Positions 7,510 through 15,989 of a stretch of 64,000 nucleotides of DNA are shown here, piece after piece. Numbering within the stretch: position 1 is the first letter of the stretch; the number at the start of each line of letters is the position of its first letter. This DNA is from Kitasatospora sp. NBC_00240 (GTDB lineage: Bacteria > Actinomycetota > Actinomycetes > Streptomycetales > Streptomycetaceae): positions 1,612,001-1,676,000 of the forward strand of contig NZ_JAPEMU010000001.1 of NCBI RefSeq assembly GCF_026342405.1, read 5' to 3'. A program made the position numbers and the translations under genes. The notes under the pieces are model-generated. The model was not told the DNA's origin. It was given only the letters and a program-made list of their open reading frames with translations, and did not search any database.

Positions 7510-9165
7510 ATGTCCCTGAACCGCCACCTCAGCAAGGGCCGCACGCTCGCCCGCACGGCCGGCGACCACGCCGCAGACATGTTCGCGCCGATCACCCTCA
7601 TCGGCCGTGGGCTCAGGCGCCACGCCGAGTGGGCGAAGGGCCGCTGGCAGGCCACCCCGAAGGACCGGCGAGGACCGACGCTCTTCCTCTGCGCGGCGAT
7701 GGTGCTCGGCATCTTCCTGCTGCCGCACGGGCCGCTGTTCACCCTGATCGGCCTGATGGCCAGCGCCGCCTGGGTCGGCCGGGGGCCCAGGACGCCGGCC
7801 GCCCCGCCCGAGCCCGACGTCGCCGAGGTCAAGCTGACCGCGCTCTACGCGGCGCTCACCCCGTACCTGGCCCTGCCCGACGACCTGAGCCCGCTCTACG
7901 GCAACGAGAACGGGTTCCGGACGGCCTTCGGCTCTTGGGAGTTCGACGGCGACGGCCGGCTGACCGAGCTGGAGCTCGCCTACCCGGCGTACTTCACCGA
8001 CACCGAGCCGGCCGCCCGGGCCCGGATCGAGCAGGTCGTCCAGGGCAAGGCGGGCCGGGCCCGCGAGTACCGCTTCGACTGGGACGAGGAGTCCAACCGG
8101 CTGCGGGTCAGCGCGCTCGCACCGCTGGCCACCGACATCGCCGCCCAGCGCTTCGTGACCGCCCCCGGCGAGATCGTGCTCGGCTTCACCGACGAGGCCG
8201 GCAGCCGCCGGATGATCCCGGTGACCCAGGCCGGGGTGAGCACCCAGCAGCCGCCGGTGATCTGGCGTACCGGCCCGCGCTCCTCCGAGCCGCACCTGCT
8301 GGCCCTCGGCACCACCGGCCACGGCACCTCCACCCTGATCCGCTCGATCGCCCTGCAGGCCCTGCCGTTCGCCGACCTGGTGCTGATCGACGGCGCCGGC
8401 ACCGGGGAGCACGCCTGCCTGGTGAACCGGCCCGGCGTGCACACCGTCGAGACCAGCCTGCACGGCACCCTCGCCGCACTGGAGTGGGCCGCTCAGGAGA
8501 CCGCGCGGCGGCTGACGGCGCTGAACGCCGCCCGGCACGCCGGCACCACCCCGCCGGAGGACGTCACCCGGCCGCTGTGGCTGCTGCTCGACCACCCGAC
8601 CGAACTGAGCGAGCTGGCCCACGCCGAGGGCCGCCCGGACCCGCAGGACCTGCTGGAGACCCCGCTGCGGCACGGCCGCGCGGCCCGGGTCACGGTGGTG
8701 ATCGCCGACGACATCGAGGCCCGCGACCGGATCACCCCCACCCTGCGCGCCACCACCCGGGCCCGGGTGGTGCTCGGCCCCACCACGCCCGAGGAGGGGC
8801 ACGCCGCACTCGGCGCTCCGCTCGACATCGTGCCGGCCGCGCACGCCCCCGCCGGGCGCGGCTACGCCCGGATCGGCACCGCCGCCCCCGTCCGGCTGCA
8901 GGTGCCGGCGACCGTGGACCCGCTGGACGACGAGGCACCCGCCCAGCTGCGCGACGCGGTGATCGCGCTGCTGCCGCACCGGGACACCCGGACCGAGGCG
9001 GCGGCGCCGGCCGCACCCCCGGCCGAGCCGGTGCGGCGGGCCGGGGAGCAGCCGGCGGGCGGCCCGGACGGCCCGGCGGAGGAGGTCCACGTCGAGCGTC
9101 CGGTCGAGCTGGGCGTCGAACTGGGCAAGGAGCACGCGCCGGTGCGTCCGCGCCCGGTCTGGTGA
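7510..9165 (+). CDS. FtsK/TraB-like membrane protein with degenerate ATPase motifs
   Basis: The protein has 551 residues. One or two membrane segments at about 56-90 precede a cytoplasmic domain laid out like FtsK/SpoIIIE DNA translocases. The P-loop region reads LALGTTGHGTSTLIRS (G267 to T275). FtsK proteins have GTTGxGKS here, so the essential Walker A lysine is a threonine at position 273. The Walker B region LWLLLDHPTEL has Asp361 followed by His where FtsK has DE. The C-terminal 60 residues are Pro/Ala/Glu-rich and disordered. ATPase activity is therefore doubtful, and a structural or DNA-tethering role is an inference. The ATG at 7510 follows GGGGAG. A small membrane protein gene lies upstream and rbpA downstream. 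Confidence 0.7.
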   Translation: MSLNRHLSKGRTLARTAGDHAADMFAPITLIGRGLRRHAEWAKGRWQATPKDRRGPTLFLCAAMVLGIFLLPHGPLFTLIGLMASAAWVGRGPRTPAAPPEPDVAEVKLTALYAALTPYLALPDDLSPLYGNENGFRTAFGSWEFDGDGRLTELELAYPAYFTDTEPAARARIEQVVQGKAGRAREYRFDWDEESNRLRVSALAPLATDIAAQRFVTAPGEIVLGFTDEAGSRRMIPVTQAGVSTQQPPVIWRTGPRSSEPHLLALGTTGHGTSTLIRSIALQALPFADLVLIDGAGTGEHACLVNRPGVHTVETSLHGTLAALEWAAQETARRLTALNAARHAGTTPPEDVTRPLWLLLDHPTELSELAHAEGRPDPQDLLETPLRHGRAARVTVVIADDIEARDRITPTLRATTRARVVLGPTTPEEGHAALGAPLDIVPAAHAPAGRGYARIGTAAPVRLQVPATVDPLDDEAPAQLRDAVIALLPHRDTRTEAAAPAAPPAEPVRRAGEQPAGGPDGPAEEVHVERPVELGVELGKEHAPVRPRPVW

Positions 9166-9283
9166 GCCCGGCGCGGCCGGGACCCCCGCGGACGCGCGGC
9201 GGCGCCGGGTGCGGCGCGGGCCGCCGCCGGGGCCCGGCCGCGCCGGGAAAGCGGCGAACCGCTACGCTCATGGTTGAAACCCG

Positions 9284-9330
9284 AACTGATCACCAGTTGT
9301 GAAATTAGTGACACCTAGGGTGATATCACC
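9284..9330. promoter_or_regulatory. Two small palindromes upstream of rbpA
   Basis: AACTG-N5-CAGTT lies at 9284-9298, and the perfect 12-mer GGTGATATCACC at 9319-9330. They sit in the AT-richer upstream part of the rbpA leader region and may bind a regulator. No matching gene is present next to them. Confidence 0.35.
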
Positions 9331-9404
9331 GGCCAGATGTGACAAATCGGGCGCTGATGGGTACAAACAGGGGCGGCACGCCAAACGACGCATGTCCCCG
9401 GACG

Positions 9405-9431
9405 GGAATCTTCGTCGACAGCCGGGCGTTG
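9405..9431 (+). promoter_or_regulatory. SigR-type promoter of rbpA
   Basis: GGAAT (9405-9409), an 18-base spacer, and GTTG (9428-9431) match the sigma-R consensus GGAAT-N18-GTT of Streptomyces exactly. It lies about 65 bases upstream of the rbpA start. rbpA of S. coelicolor is known to be induced by disulfide stress through sigma-R, which agrees. Confidence 0.8.
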
Positions 9432-9495
9432 ACCGAACTGACGAAGAACAGCGACCAACTAGTCCTGTGGGCCATAAGCCCGGGAGGCACGATTC

Positions 9496-9870
9496 ATGAG
9501 CGAGCGAGCTCTTCGCGGCACGCGACTCGGGGCCACTAGCTACGAGACCGACCGCGGTATCGATCTGGCTCCGCGCCAGACTGTCGAGTATGCATGTCAG
9601 AACGGACACCGATTCGAGGTTCCCTTCTCCGTGGAAGCGGAGATTCCCTCGGCCTGGGAATGCCGATTCTGCGGCCAGGAAGCAGTACTTCTCGACGGCG
9701 ACGAGCCGGAGGAGAAGAAGACCAAGCCCACGCGTACCCATTGGGACATGTTGATGGAGCGCCGGACGCGCGAGGAGTTGGAGGAGGTGCTGGCCGAGCG
9801 GCTGGCCGTGCTCCGCTCCGGTGGGATGAATCTCGCGGTGCACCCGCGCGACACCCGCAAGAGCGCCTGA
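9496..9870 (+). CDS. rbpA: RNA polymerase-binding protein RbpA
   Basis: The 124-residue protein matches the actinobacterial transcription activator RbpA. RbpA binds RNA polymerase and the housekeeping sigma factor and stabilises the open complex. The zinc-binding residues of the core domain are in place: C34 and H38 in CQNGH, C56 and C59 in CRFCG. The C-terminal sigma-interacting region includes the basic MERRTREELEEVLAERL helix. The length equals that of the characterised S. coelicolor protein. The ATG at 9496 follows GGGAGG. It is transcribed alone, between a sigma-R-type promoter and a strong terminator. Confidence is high. Confidence 0.97.
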   Translation: MSERALRGTRLGATSYETDRGIDLAPRQTVEYACQNGHRFEVPFSVEAEIPSAWECRFCGQEAVLLDGDEPEEKKTKPTRTHWDMLMERRTREELEEVLAERLAVLRSGGMNLAVHPRDTRKSA

Positions 9871-9902
9871 CCTCGCTCCCGCCCTGTGCGGGAGGCAGTC
9901 GA

Positions 9903-9934
9903 AAAGGGACCCTGGAATTGTTCAGGGTCCCTTT
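9903..9934 (+). terminator. rbpA intrinsic terminator
   Basis: A perfect 12-bp stem AAAGGGACCCTG / CAGGGTCCCTTT (9903-9914 and 9923-9934) with an 8-base loop starts 33 bases after the rbpA stop codon. Confidence 0.88.
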
Positions 9935-9935
9935 C

Positions 9936-9980
9936 GTGTGTCCGGAGACCGTGTGTCCGGAGACCGTGTGTCCGGAGCTG
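9936..9980. repeat. 15-bp tandem repeat, three copies
   Basis: The unit GTGTGTCCGGAGACC occurs at 9936-9950 and 9951-9965. A third copy (9966-9980) diverges in its last three bases. It follows the rbpA terminator directly. The rest of the gap up to 10242 has no gene. Confidence 0.85.
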
Positions 9981-10113
9981 GCCGTGTCCGCAGGCGGGTC
10001 CCCGTGGGCGCGGGCGCGTCGGCCCGGATGCCCGGCCGGGGCCGCCCGGCGCCTTCGGTCCCTTTGGCGCCCGACCCGGGGCCCCTCCGTCCACCCCTCT
10101 CCGCGCTGCCCCC

Positions 10114-10155
10114 GGTCATGCCCGTGGGGGCGACGGTCATGCCCGTGGGGGCGAC
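10114..10155. repeat. 21-bp tandem duplication
   Basis: A 21-base unit that begins GGTCATGCCCGTGGGGG is present twice in tandem (10114-10134 and 10135-10155), in the gene-free gap between rbpA and fxsA. There is no sign of coding or a structured RNA. Confidence 0.85.
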
Positions 10156-10242
10156 CCGCCGGGGTGCGGCGGGCCGCCCCCACGGGGAACGGCGGTGCAG
10201 ATCGGGTCCGTCCGGTGGCCGGCCGGACCGGGGCCCGGTGGC

Positions 10243-10830
10243 TCAGCCGGTGATCGGCGGGCGGTAACCGGTCTCCGGGCCACGCGGGCCCTGGGCCGGG
10301 TCGACCACCTCGCCCTGGACGATCTTGCCGTCCGGGCGGTGGATCCTCAGCTGCTCCTGCAGCCGGACCGCGTCCGCGAACGGATCGGTGCCGGCCACCG
10401 GGGAGCGGCGCAGCGCGGCGCCGGCCGCCTTGCGCCCGGCCGCCCGCCAGAGCGCCCGGGTGGGCGGCAGCAGCAGGGTCACGGCCAGCAGGTCGGAGAG
10501 GAACCCCGGAAGGATCAGCAGCAGCCCGGCCAGCACGGTCAGGCTGGTGCCGGTCTGGGCCTGCTGGGGCTTGGGGTCACGGCTCTGCTCGAAGGCCGCC
10601 GAGAGGGCCTTCAGGCCGGCCCGCTTGATCAGCCAGCCGCCGAGCAGCACACCGGCGAGCAGCAGCAGCACGACGGCGAACCCGCCGATCGCGGAGCCGA
10701 CCTGGACCAGCAGCCAGATCTCCAGGACCAGCCAGATGGTCATCAGCAGCGGCAGCACCCGCCGGATTCTGCCCCGAGGGGCCGGGCGGGCGGGGGTAGC
10801 TTGCTGGGTCACGGTACGGATCCACTCCAT
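10243..10830 (-). CDS. fxsA: FxsA family membrane protein
   Basis: This is a 195-residue cytoplasmic-membrane protein. The FxsA fold is visible: LPLLMTIWLVLEIWLLVQVGSAIG, then a short amphipathic stretch, then a second hydrophobic segment LLLILPGFLSDLLAVTLLLPPTR. The motif PGFLSDxxAxxLLLPP is characteristic. E. coli FxsA suppresses F-exclusion of phage T7; the physiological role in actinobacteria is unknown. It is the last gene of a probable operon after lnt, with a 39-base gap. The same rbpA-fxsA-lnt arrangement is found in Streptomyces. Confidence 0.92.
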   Translation of the reverse strand: MEWIRTVTQQATPARPAPRGRIRRVLPLLMTIWLVLEIWLLVQVGSAIGGFAVVLLLLAGVLLGGWLIKRAGLKALSAAFEQSRDPKPQQAQTGTSLTVLAGLLLILPGFLSDLLAVTLLLPPTRALWRAAGRKAAGAALRRSPVAGTDPFADAVRLQEQLRIHRPDGKIVQGEVVDPAQGPRGPETGYRPPITG

Positions 10831-10869
10831 CGCGGTGCTCTTCGCGCCGCCCGGCGGAGTCCGGGGCGG

Positions 10870-12534
10870 TTACGGCACCACCGGGTTCAACGCATCGTCG
10901 CCGGCGGGTGTTCCGTCGGTGGGCCGCCCGCCACGGCGGCGGCGCACGCCGGCGCCGACCGCGACGCCGCAGGCCAGCAGTCCGGCGACGGCGACGATCC
11001 ACTCGGGGGCGGCGCCGAGCCGGTCGGCCACCGTCCGCCCGTCGCGCAGCGGCACGGTCGCGGCGATCTCGGCCGCGGTCAGCTCGTCGGTGCGGGTGAC
11101 CACCGAACCGTCGGGGGCGATCACGGCACTGATGCCGCTGGTCGCGGCGATCAGCACGGCCCGGCCGTGCTCGACGGCCCGCAGGCGGGACATCGCCAAC
11201 TGCTGGTCGGGCTGGCCACTGAGGGCGTAGGTCGCGTTGTTGGTCTGCACGACCAGCACCCGCGCGCCCTGGTCCACGGTGTCGCGGACGATCTCGTCGT
11301 AGGCGACCTCGAAGCAGATCACGTCGCCGATCCGGGCCGGGCCGAGCTGCATCACACCGGTCGAGGTGCCGGGCCAGAAGTCGCGGGAGACCCGGTCCAG
11401 CCGGGTGATGATCTTCGAGAGTTCGGCGCGGAAGGGCACGTACTCGCCGAACGGCACCGGGTGCTGCTTGGTGTAGGAGGCGCCGGGGCCGGTCTTCGGG
11501 TCCCAGACGATGCCCTCGTTCTGGACGTGCTGCGGGTCCGGGCCGTCGACCAGGGTGCCGATCAGGGTGGGGACGCCGACGGCCTTCACCGCCTGGTCGA
11601 TCCGCCGGTAGGCCAGCGGGTCGCTGAACGGGTCCAGGTCGGAGGCGTTCTCCGGCCAGATCACCACGTCGGGGCGCTCGCGGCGGCCGGCCGCGATGTC
11701 GGCGGCCAGCTTCTCGGTGGCCTCCGCGTGGTTGTTGAGCACCTGCATCGGGCGGCCGAGGAAGTCCATCCCGGGGTTGGGCACGTTGCCCTGGATGATG
11801 GCGACCTTCAGGGTGTCGGCGGCCGCGGTCGGCACCGGAACGGCGTACCCGGCGAGGACGGCCGCGACGGCTCCCAGCGCCGCCAGCGCGGCGGCGCGCG
11901 GGGCCCGGCGCGGACCGCGCAGGCGCAGCGCCGCCCAGGCCAGCAGGGCTCCGCAGAGGGCGACCGCGAAGGTCACCAGCGGGGCGCCGCCGAGCGCGGC
12001 GAGCGGGGTGAAGGGAGTCGCGGTGTTGGCGAAGGCCAGCCGGCCCCAGGGGAACCCGCCGAGCGGGAGCCGGTCGCGGGCCCATTCCTGGGTGACCCAG
12101 AGGCAGGCCGTCCAGAGCGGCCAGCCGGGCAGCCGGGAGGTGACGGCGAGGCCGGCGCCGAGCGCGGCGACGAACAGCGCCTCGACCACCGACAGGCCGA
12201 TCATGGCGTCCGTCCCGATCACCGTCAGCCACTTGAGCAGCAGCACGAAGAACGGCAGGCCGAAGGCGAAGCCGGTCCAGGCGCCCTGCCGGGCGGTCCG
12301 GCCCCGGGTCAGCAGACAGAGCCCGGCCACCGCCACGATCGAGAGCGGCCAGAGGTCGTACGGGGGGAACGCCGCGCCGAGCAGCAGGCCGAGGAGGACG
12401 GCCAGCCCCGTGCGGGGCAGGCCGGCGCGGACCTTGGCGAGGGCGCGGGCGCCCCGGCCGGCCGCGGGTGCCGAGGCGGGCTCCTCGGGCGCGGGCCCGG
12501 ATGCCGACCGCTCCTGCGTGACGGGCAGTGCCAC
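10870..12534 (-). CDS. lnt: Apolipoprotein N-acyltransferase
   Basis: The protein has 554 residues with about six to eight membrane segments in the first 220 residues. A periplasm-facing carbon-nitrogen hydrolase domain follows, then a last hydrophobic segment. The Glu-Lys-Cys triad of the nitrilase fold is visible: Glu in VVIWPENAS, Lys in SYTKQHPVPFGEY, Cys in IGDVICFEVAYDE. Lnt adds the third acyl chain to lipoproteins. The GTG at 12534 is my choice, because the frame stays open far upstream without a convincing start; the N-terminus is therefore uncertain by about 20 residues. It is upstream of fxsA and downstream of the amidohydrolase gene. Confidence 0.88.
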   Translation of the reverse strand: MALPVTQERSASGPAPEEPASAPAAGRGARALAKVRAGLPRTGLAVLLGLLLGAAFPPYDLWPLSIVAVAGLCLLTRGRTARQGAWTGFAFGLPFFVLLLKWLTVIGTDAMIGLSVVEALFVAALGAGLAVTSRLPGWPLWTACLWVTQEWARDRLPLGGFPWGRLAFANTATPFTPLAALGGAPLVTFAVALCGALLAWAALRLRGPRRAPRAAALAALGAVAAVLAGYAVPVPTAAADTLKVAIIQGNVPNPGMDFLGRPMQVLNNHAEATEKLAADIAAGRRERPDVVIWPENASDLDPFSDPLAYRRIDQAVKAVGVPTLIGTLVDGPDPQHVQNEGIVWDPKTGPGASYTKQHPVPFGEYVPFRAELSKIITRLDRVSRDFWPGTSTGVMQLGPARIGDVICFEVAYDEIVRDTVDQGARVLVVQTNNATYALSGQPDQQLAMSRLRAVEHGRAVLIAATSGISAVIAPDGSVVTRTDELTAAEIAATVPLRDGRTVADRLGAAPEWIVAVAGLLACGVAVGAGVRRRRGGRPTDGTPAGDDALNPVVP

Positions 12535-12698
12535 CTGCGCACCATCTCTCTGGTCGTACGTGTTCGCGCGTTCTTCGCCGTCCGTTGTCCGAACGCCGTG
12601 CGAAGACGGTACCCCGGATCCGGAGGTGTACGGATAACGGGGTGGCCACGCCCCGGGTGGCCGACGAGCGGACCCGGGACGCGGCGGCGCGGCGGGGA

Positions 12699-14318
12699 TC
12701 AGGCCACGTGGACGGTCCGGCCCCGGACGACGGTGCGCCGGCAGACCGGCAGCGGCGCGCCGGGGGTCAGGTCGGGCAGGCCGGGGGTGCCGGAGCGGGG
12801 GTCGGTGGACCAGCCGGCCACCCGGGAGTCGGGGGTCTGCACCACCAGCTCGCCGGCGGACCACACCGCGTAGCTGGCGACCGCGCCGGGCACCAGCACA
12901 CCGTCCTGGTCGCGGCCCAGCGCGCGCCAGCCGCCCCGGGTGTGGGCGGTGAACGCGGCCCGGACCGAGATCCGGTGCTCGGGCGTGCGGTGGAAGGCCG
13001 CGGCGCGCACCGTCCCCCACGGGTCCAGGGCGGTGACCGGGGCGTCCGAACCGAAGGCCAGCGGGACGCCGGCCCGCAGCAGCGCGGCGAAGGGGTTCAG
13101 CCCGGCCGCCCGCTCGGCGCCGAGCCGCTGGGCGTACATGCCCTCGGGCCCGCCCCAGGCGGCGTCGAAGGCGGGCTGGACGGAGGCGACCAGGCCCAGC
13201 TCGACGAAGGCGGCGACCGCCTTGTCGTCCAGCGCCTCGGCGTGCTCGACCCGGTGGCGCAGCGCCTTCACCCGGGCCGGGCCGACCCGGTCGGCGGCGG
13301 CCCGGACACCGTCCAGGACGGCGGTCAGCGCGGCGTCGCCGATCGCGTGGAAGCCCGCCTGCAGGCCGGCCTCGGTGCAGGCGGCGACATGGTCGGCGAC
13401 CTGCTCGGCGGTCAGATAGGCAGTGCCGGTGTGCGGCGCGTCCTGGTACGGCGTGTGCAGGCAGGCGGTGTGCGAGCCGAGCGCGCCGTCCACGAAGAGG
13501 TCGCCGCCCGCGCCGACGGCGCCCAGGCGACGGGCGGCCTCGACGCCGCCCAGCTCGCCCCAGTAGCCGAAGACCTCGGGGGTGTCGCCCTGCCCGGCCA
13601 ACGCGAGCAGGTCGGTGAGGTCCTGCTCGGAGGAGATGTCGGGGCCCGCGCACTCGTGCAGGGAGCCGATGCCGAGCGCGGCGGCCCGGGCCAGGGCGGC
13701 CCGCTGGGCGGCCCGGCGCTGCTCCGGCGTCAGGTGGGCGAGGGCGGCCCGGCGCACCGCGTGGTGGGCGTCCCGGGTCAGCGGTCCGTCGGCGCTGTAC
13801 CCGGGCAGGGCGGCCAGGCCGGGGGTGAGCACGCGCAGCGCGGTCGAGGCGAGCCCGGAGTGGACATCGGTGCGGGAGAGGTAGAGGGCGGCGCCGCCGG
13901 CGGCCGCGTCCAACTCGGCCTGGGTGGGCGGGCGGCCGTCGGCCCAGCCGGTCTCGTCCCAGCCGTGCCCGATCAGCACGCCGGCCGCTCCGCCCGCCTG
14001 CTCGGCGGCGGCCCGGACGAAGCCGGCGATCCGCGCCAGCGCCTCGCCGAGCGAGGGACAGCCGGTCAGGTCCAGGCCGGTGAGCGCCAGGCCGGCCGAG
14101 GTGGCGTGCACGTGGGCGTCCACGAAGGCGGGGGTGACCAGCGCACCGTCCAGCTCGACGATCTCGTCCGCGACGTCCGCGTAGGCCTCGGCGGCACCGT
14201 CGCTGCCGACCCAGGCGACGTGCTCGCCCTCGACGAGCATCGCGGTGGCGAACGGGTCGGCGGGGCTGTAGACGGATCCGCCGCGCAGCAGCACGGTCCG
14301 GGAGGTGCGTTCGGTCAT
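12699..14318 (-). CDS. YtcJ-like amidohydrolase
   Basis: The 539-residue metal-dependent hydrolase belongs to the amidohydrolase_3 (YtcJ) family. The metal-binding HVH motif of strand 1 is in FVDAHVHATSAG. Further ligands are likely in GIGSLHECAGPD, HAIGDAAL and RHRVEHAE. A late Asp is in PLAFGSDAPVTALDP, the usual strand-8 aspartate. There is no signal peptide, so it is cytoplasmic. Members act on cyclic amides or similar compounds, and the substrate here cannot be named. It is the first gene of a probable run with lnt and fxsA, and lies 54 bases downstream of the Lrp gene. Confidence 0.87.
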   Translation of the reverse strand: MTERTSRTVLLRGGSVYSPADPFATAMLVEGEHVAWVGSDGAAEAYADVADEIVELDGALVTPAFVDAHVHATSAGLALTGLDLTGCPSLGEALARIAGFVRAAAEQAGGAAGVLIGHGWDETGWADGRPPTQAELDAAAGGAALYLSRTDVHSGLASTALRVLTPGLAALPGYSADGPLTRDAHHAVRRAALAHLTPEQRRAAQRAALARAAALGIGSLHECAGPDISSEQDLTDLLALAGQGDTPEVFGYWGELGGVEAARRLGAVGAGGDLFVDGALGSHTACLHTPYQDAPHTGTAYLTAEQVADHVAACTEAGLQAGFHAIGDAALTAVLDGVRAAADRVGPARVKALRHRVEHAEALDDKAVAAFVELGLVASVQPAFDAAWGGPEGMYAQRLGAERAAGLNPFAALLRAGVPLAFGSDAPVTALDPWGTVRAAAFHRTPEHRISVRAAFTAHTRGGWRALGRDQDGVLVPGAVASYAVWSAGELVVQTPDSRVAGWSTDPRSGTPGLPDLTPGAPLPVCRRTVVRGRTVHVA

Positions 14319-14371
14319 GGGCCCAAGTCTGCACCCGCACCGTCCGGCCGAACGCCCCGGGGGGGCGCGTC

Positions 14372-14812
14372 TCAGAGCTTCGGGGGGCGCGCTTCGTACG
14401 GGGTGGAGAGGACGACGGTCGTCCGGGTCGAGACACCCGCCGCGCTGCGGATCCGGGCGAGCAGGTCCTCCAGGTCGCCGGGGGCACCGACCCGCACCTT
14501 GAGGATGTAGTTCTCGTCCCCCGCCACGCTGTGGCAGGCCTCGATCTCGGGAAGCCCGGCCAGGCGGTCCGGGGTGTCGTCCGGGGCGCTCGGGTCGAAC
14601 GGTTTGACCGAGATGAACGCGGTCAGCGCGAGGTCGACGGCGTCGGGGTCGATGATCGCCGTGTACCCGCGGATCACCCCGCGCTGCTCCAGGCGACGCA
14701 CCCGTTGGTGCACCGCCGAGGTGGACAGGCCGGTGGCCTTGCCCAGGTCCGTGTAGCTCATCCGGCCGTCCTCAAGGAGCAGCTGAACGATGCGCTGGTC
14801 GAGATCCTCCAC
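14372..14812 (-). CDS. Lrp/AsnC family regulator
   Basis: This 146-residue transcription regulator has the AsnC-type helix-turn-helix at its N-terminus (LDQRIVQLLLEDGRMSYTDL, then GLSTSAVHQRVRRLEQRGVI). A RAM/ligand-binding domain follows, with GDENYILKVRVGAPGDLEDLL. Such proteins form dimers and octamers and respond to amino acids. The GTG at 14812 is chosen because the family N-terminus is reached immediately; a TTG three codons earlier is an alternative. It precedes the amidohydrolase on the same strand and may control it. Its upstream region is shared with the divergent gene at 15354. Confidence 0.9.
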   Translation of the reverse strand: MEDLDQRIVQLLLEDGRMSYTDLGKATGLSTSAVHQRVRRLEQRGVIRGYTAIIDPDAVDLALTAFISVKPFDPSAPDDTPDRLAGLPEIEACHSVAGDENYILKVRVGAPGDLEDLLARIRSAAGVSTRTTVVLSTPYEARPPKL

Positions 14813-14837
14813 AAGGCGCAAACCTACTCTGCTTTTT

Positions 14838-15202
14838 TGCGGCGGCTCGCCGCCGGGTTCGTCGGGTGTGCCGTCACGGCTCGGCAGGTCGGGCCGTGCG
14901 CCAGGATCGGACCTCCCTGACCCGCCGTTGGCGGCCGGGCGCGGGTGCGCCCCAGCGCCCGGCCCGGCTGCGAGCCACCCCGTACAAGGACGACGAGCCA
15001 CCCCCGCGGTAACCCCCGCCCATACCCACCTGGCCTCGAGCCACCCCCGTAGTGACCCCCGCCCACCACCCACCACCCACCCGGCGGCGAGCCAAAGGAG
15101 CGCGCCGGTGGCGAAAGCGAGGAGCGAGGAAGGGAGCGAAGCGACCGCGGGAGCGACGACCGTCGCCGCCGGACCAAAGCGCTCCGGCGGCGAGCCGCCG
15201 CA
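14838..15202. repeat. Inverted pair of a 19-nt palindromic element plus C-rich repeats
   Basis: The 19-mer CCGGCGGCGAGCCGCCGCA occurs at 15184-15202 on the plus strand and, inverted, at 14838-14856. A 13-base part also occurs at 15081-15093. Each copy can fold as a GGCGGC/GCCGCC hairpin. Between them lie two copies, 43 bases apart, of a C-rich unit that starts GAGCCACCCCCG (14995 and 15038). The gap 14813-15353 holds no supported gene. A -10-like TAGGAT (15205-15210) follows the plus-strand copy. Confidence 0.65.
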
Positions 15203-15353
15203 TATAGGATGTGTCATGTGCCGGACGAATGTGGCGAAGGACACACCCCGTGCATCACCGTGCCACCCACCGCAGGATTATGAGCCCCCGTCGGCGGGAA
15301 GTGCTGGTTGTGGCCCTGGCCGACCAGGCCGGCCCGATCCGAGGGGGATCACC

Positions 15354-15881
15354 ATGTCTGCCGTTGACGAGCGCTCGCTGAGCGCGGACGACACCCACGA
15401 TACGAACGACCGCGACACCTTCGCGGTCTCGTACGGCCCGACCCCGGGGACGGACCCCGGCGAGGCCGACACCTGGGAGATCATCCGGGTGCACTGCCCC
15501 GAGTGCGACCGCCCGATCGCCCTGGTGGGCGACGAGGAGCGGCTCCCGCAGCACGCGGTCCTGCCGACCGCCTGGCACCCCTTCTCCCCCGCGCTGTGCC
15601 CCGGTTCGGGCGTGCCCGCGGACGACCTGGCGGAGATCGACGCTCCCGAGGACACGGTCGCGGCCGGCCTGGAGGGGCTGCTGGCCCTGCCCGCAGCCCT
15701 GGACTGGCGCACCCAGCCGTTCTCGCACGCCGTGGCGCACAGCCCGGTGAAGGCCGCCGGCGCGCAGCCCGTGGCACCGGCCCCGGACGCGGTGCCGGCC
15801 CAGCGCACGGCCTCCCGCCCGGCGGCGGGCCGCTCCGTGCAGGCCGGTCGCCGCCCGGCGGCGCAGCTCGCCCGCCGCTGA
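15354..15881 (+). CDS. Conserved-looking hypothetical protein with zinc-ribbon-like motif
   Basis: The 175-residue hydrophilic protein begins with an acidic Asp/Thr-rich leader (1-45). A short core follows with HCPECDRPIALVGDEERLPQH and then WHPFSPALCPGSG. The CPEC pair, a His and a later Cys could bind one zinc ion. The C-terminal 60 residues are Ala/Pro/Arg-rich. No known domain is recognised. The ATG at 15354 follows GAGGGGG at the right distance. It is divergent from the Lrp gene and faces the acyl-CoA dehydrogenase end-on. Codon bias is typical for the region, so I regard it as a real gene of unknown function. Confidence 0.72.
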   Translation: MSAVDERSLSADDTHDTNDRDTFAVSYGPTPGTDPGEADTWEIIRVHCPECDRPIALVGDEERLPQHAVLPTAWHPFSPALCPGSGVPADDLAEIDAPEDTVAAGLEGLLALPAALDWRTQPFSHAVAHSPVKAAGAQPVAPAPDAVPAQRTASRPAAGRSVQAGRRPAAQLARR

Positions 15882-15989
15882 CCGCACGGGACGCGTACGG
15901 AACTCGTACGGTCCGGCGCCCACCGTCGGGACAGGGCGGCCGCCGGACCGGACGGGTCTTCGGTTGACGGATCGTCAACCTTCCTGCTG

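Noticed and set aside
9297..9321. TTGTGA / TAGGGT as a housekeeping promoter for rbpA
   Set aside because: The spacing of 13 bases is too short. The SigR-type promoter downstream is far better.
10870..14487. A single open frame of over 1200 codons covering lnt and the antisense of the amidohydrolase
   Set aside because: High GC keeps wrong frames open. The amidohydrolase and Lrp genes on this stretch have clear domains in another frame, so only the lnt part is real.
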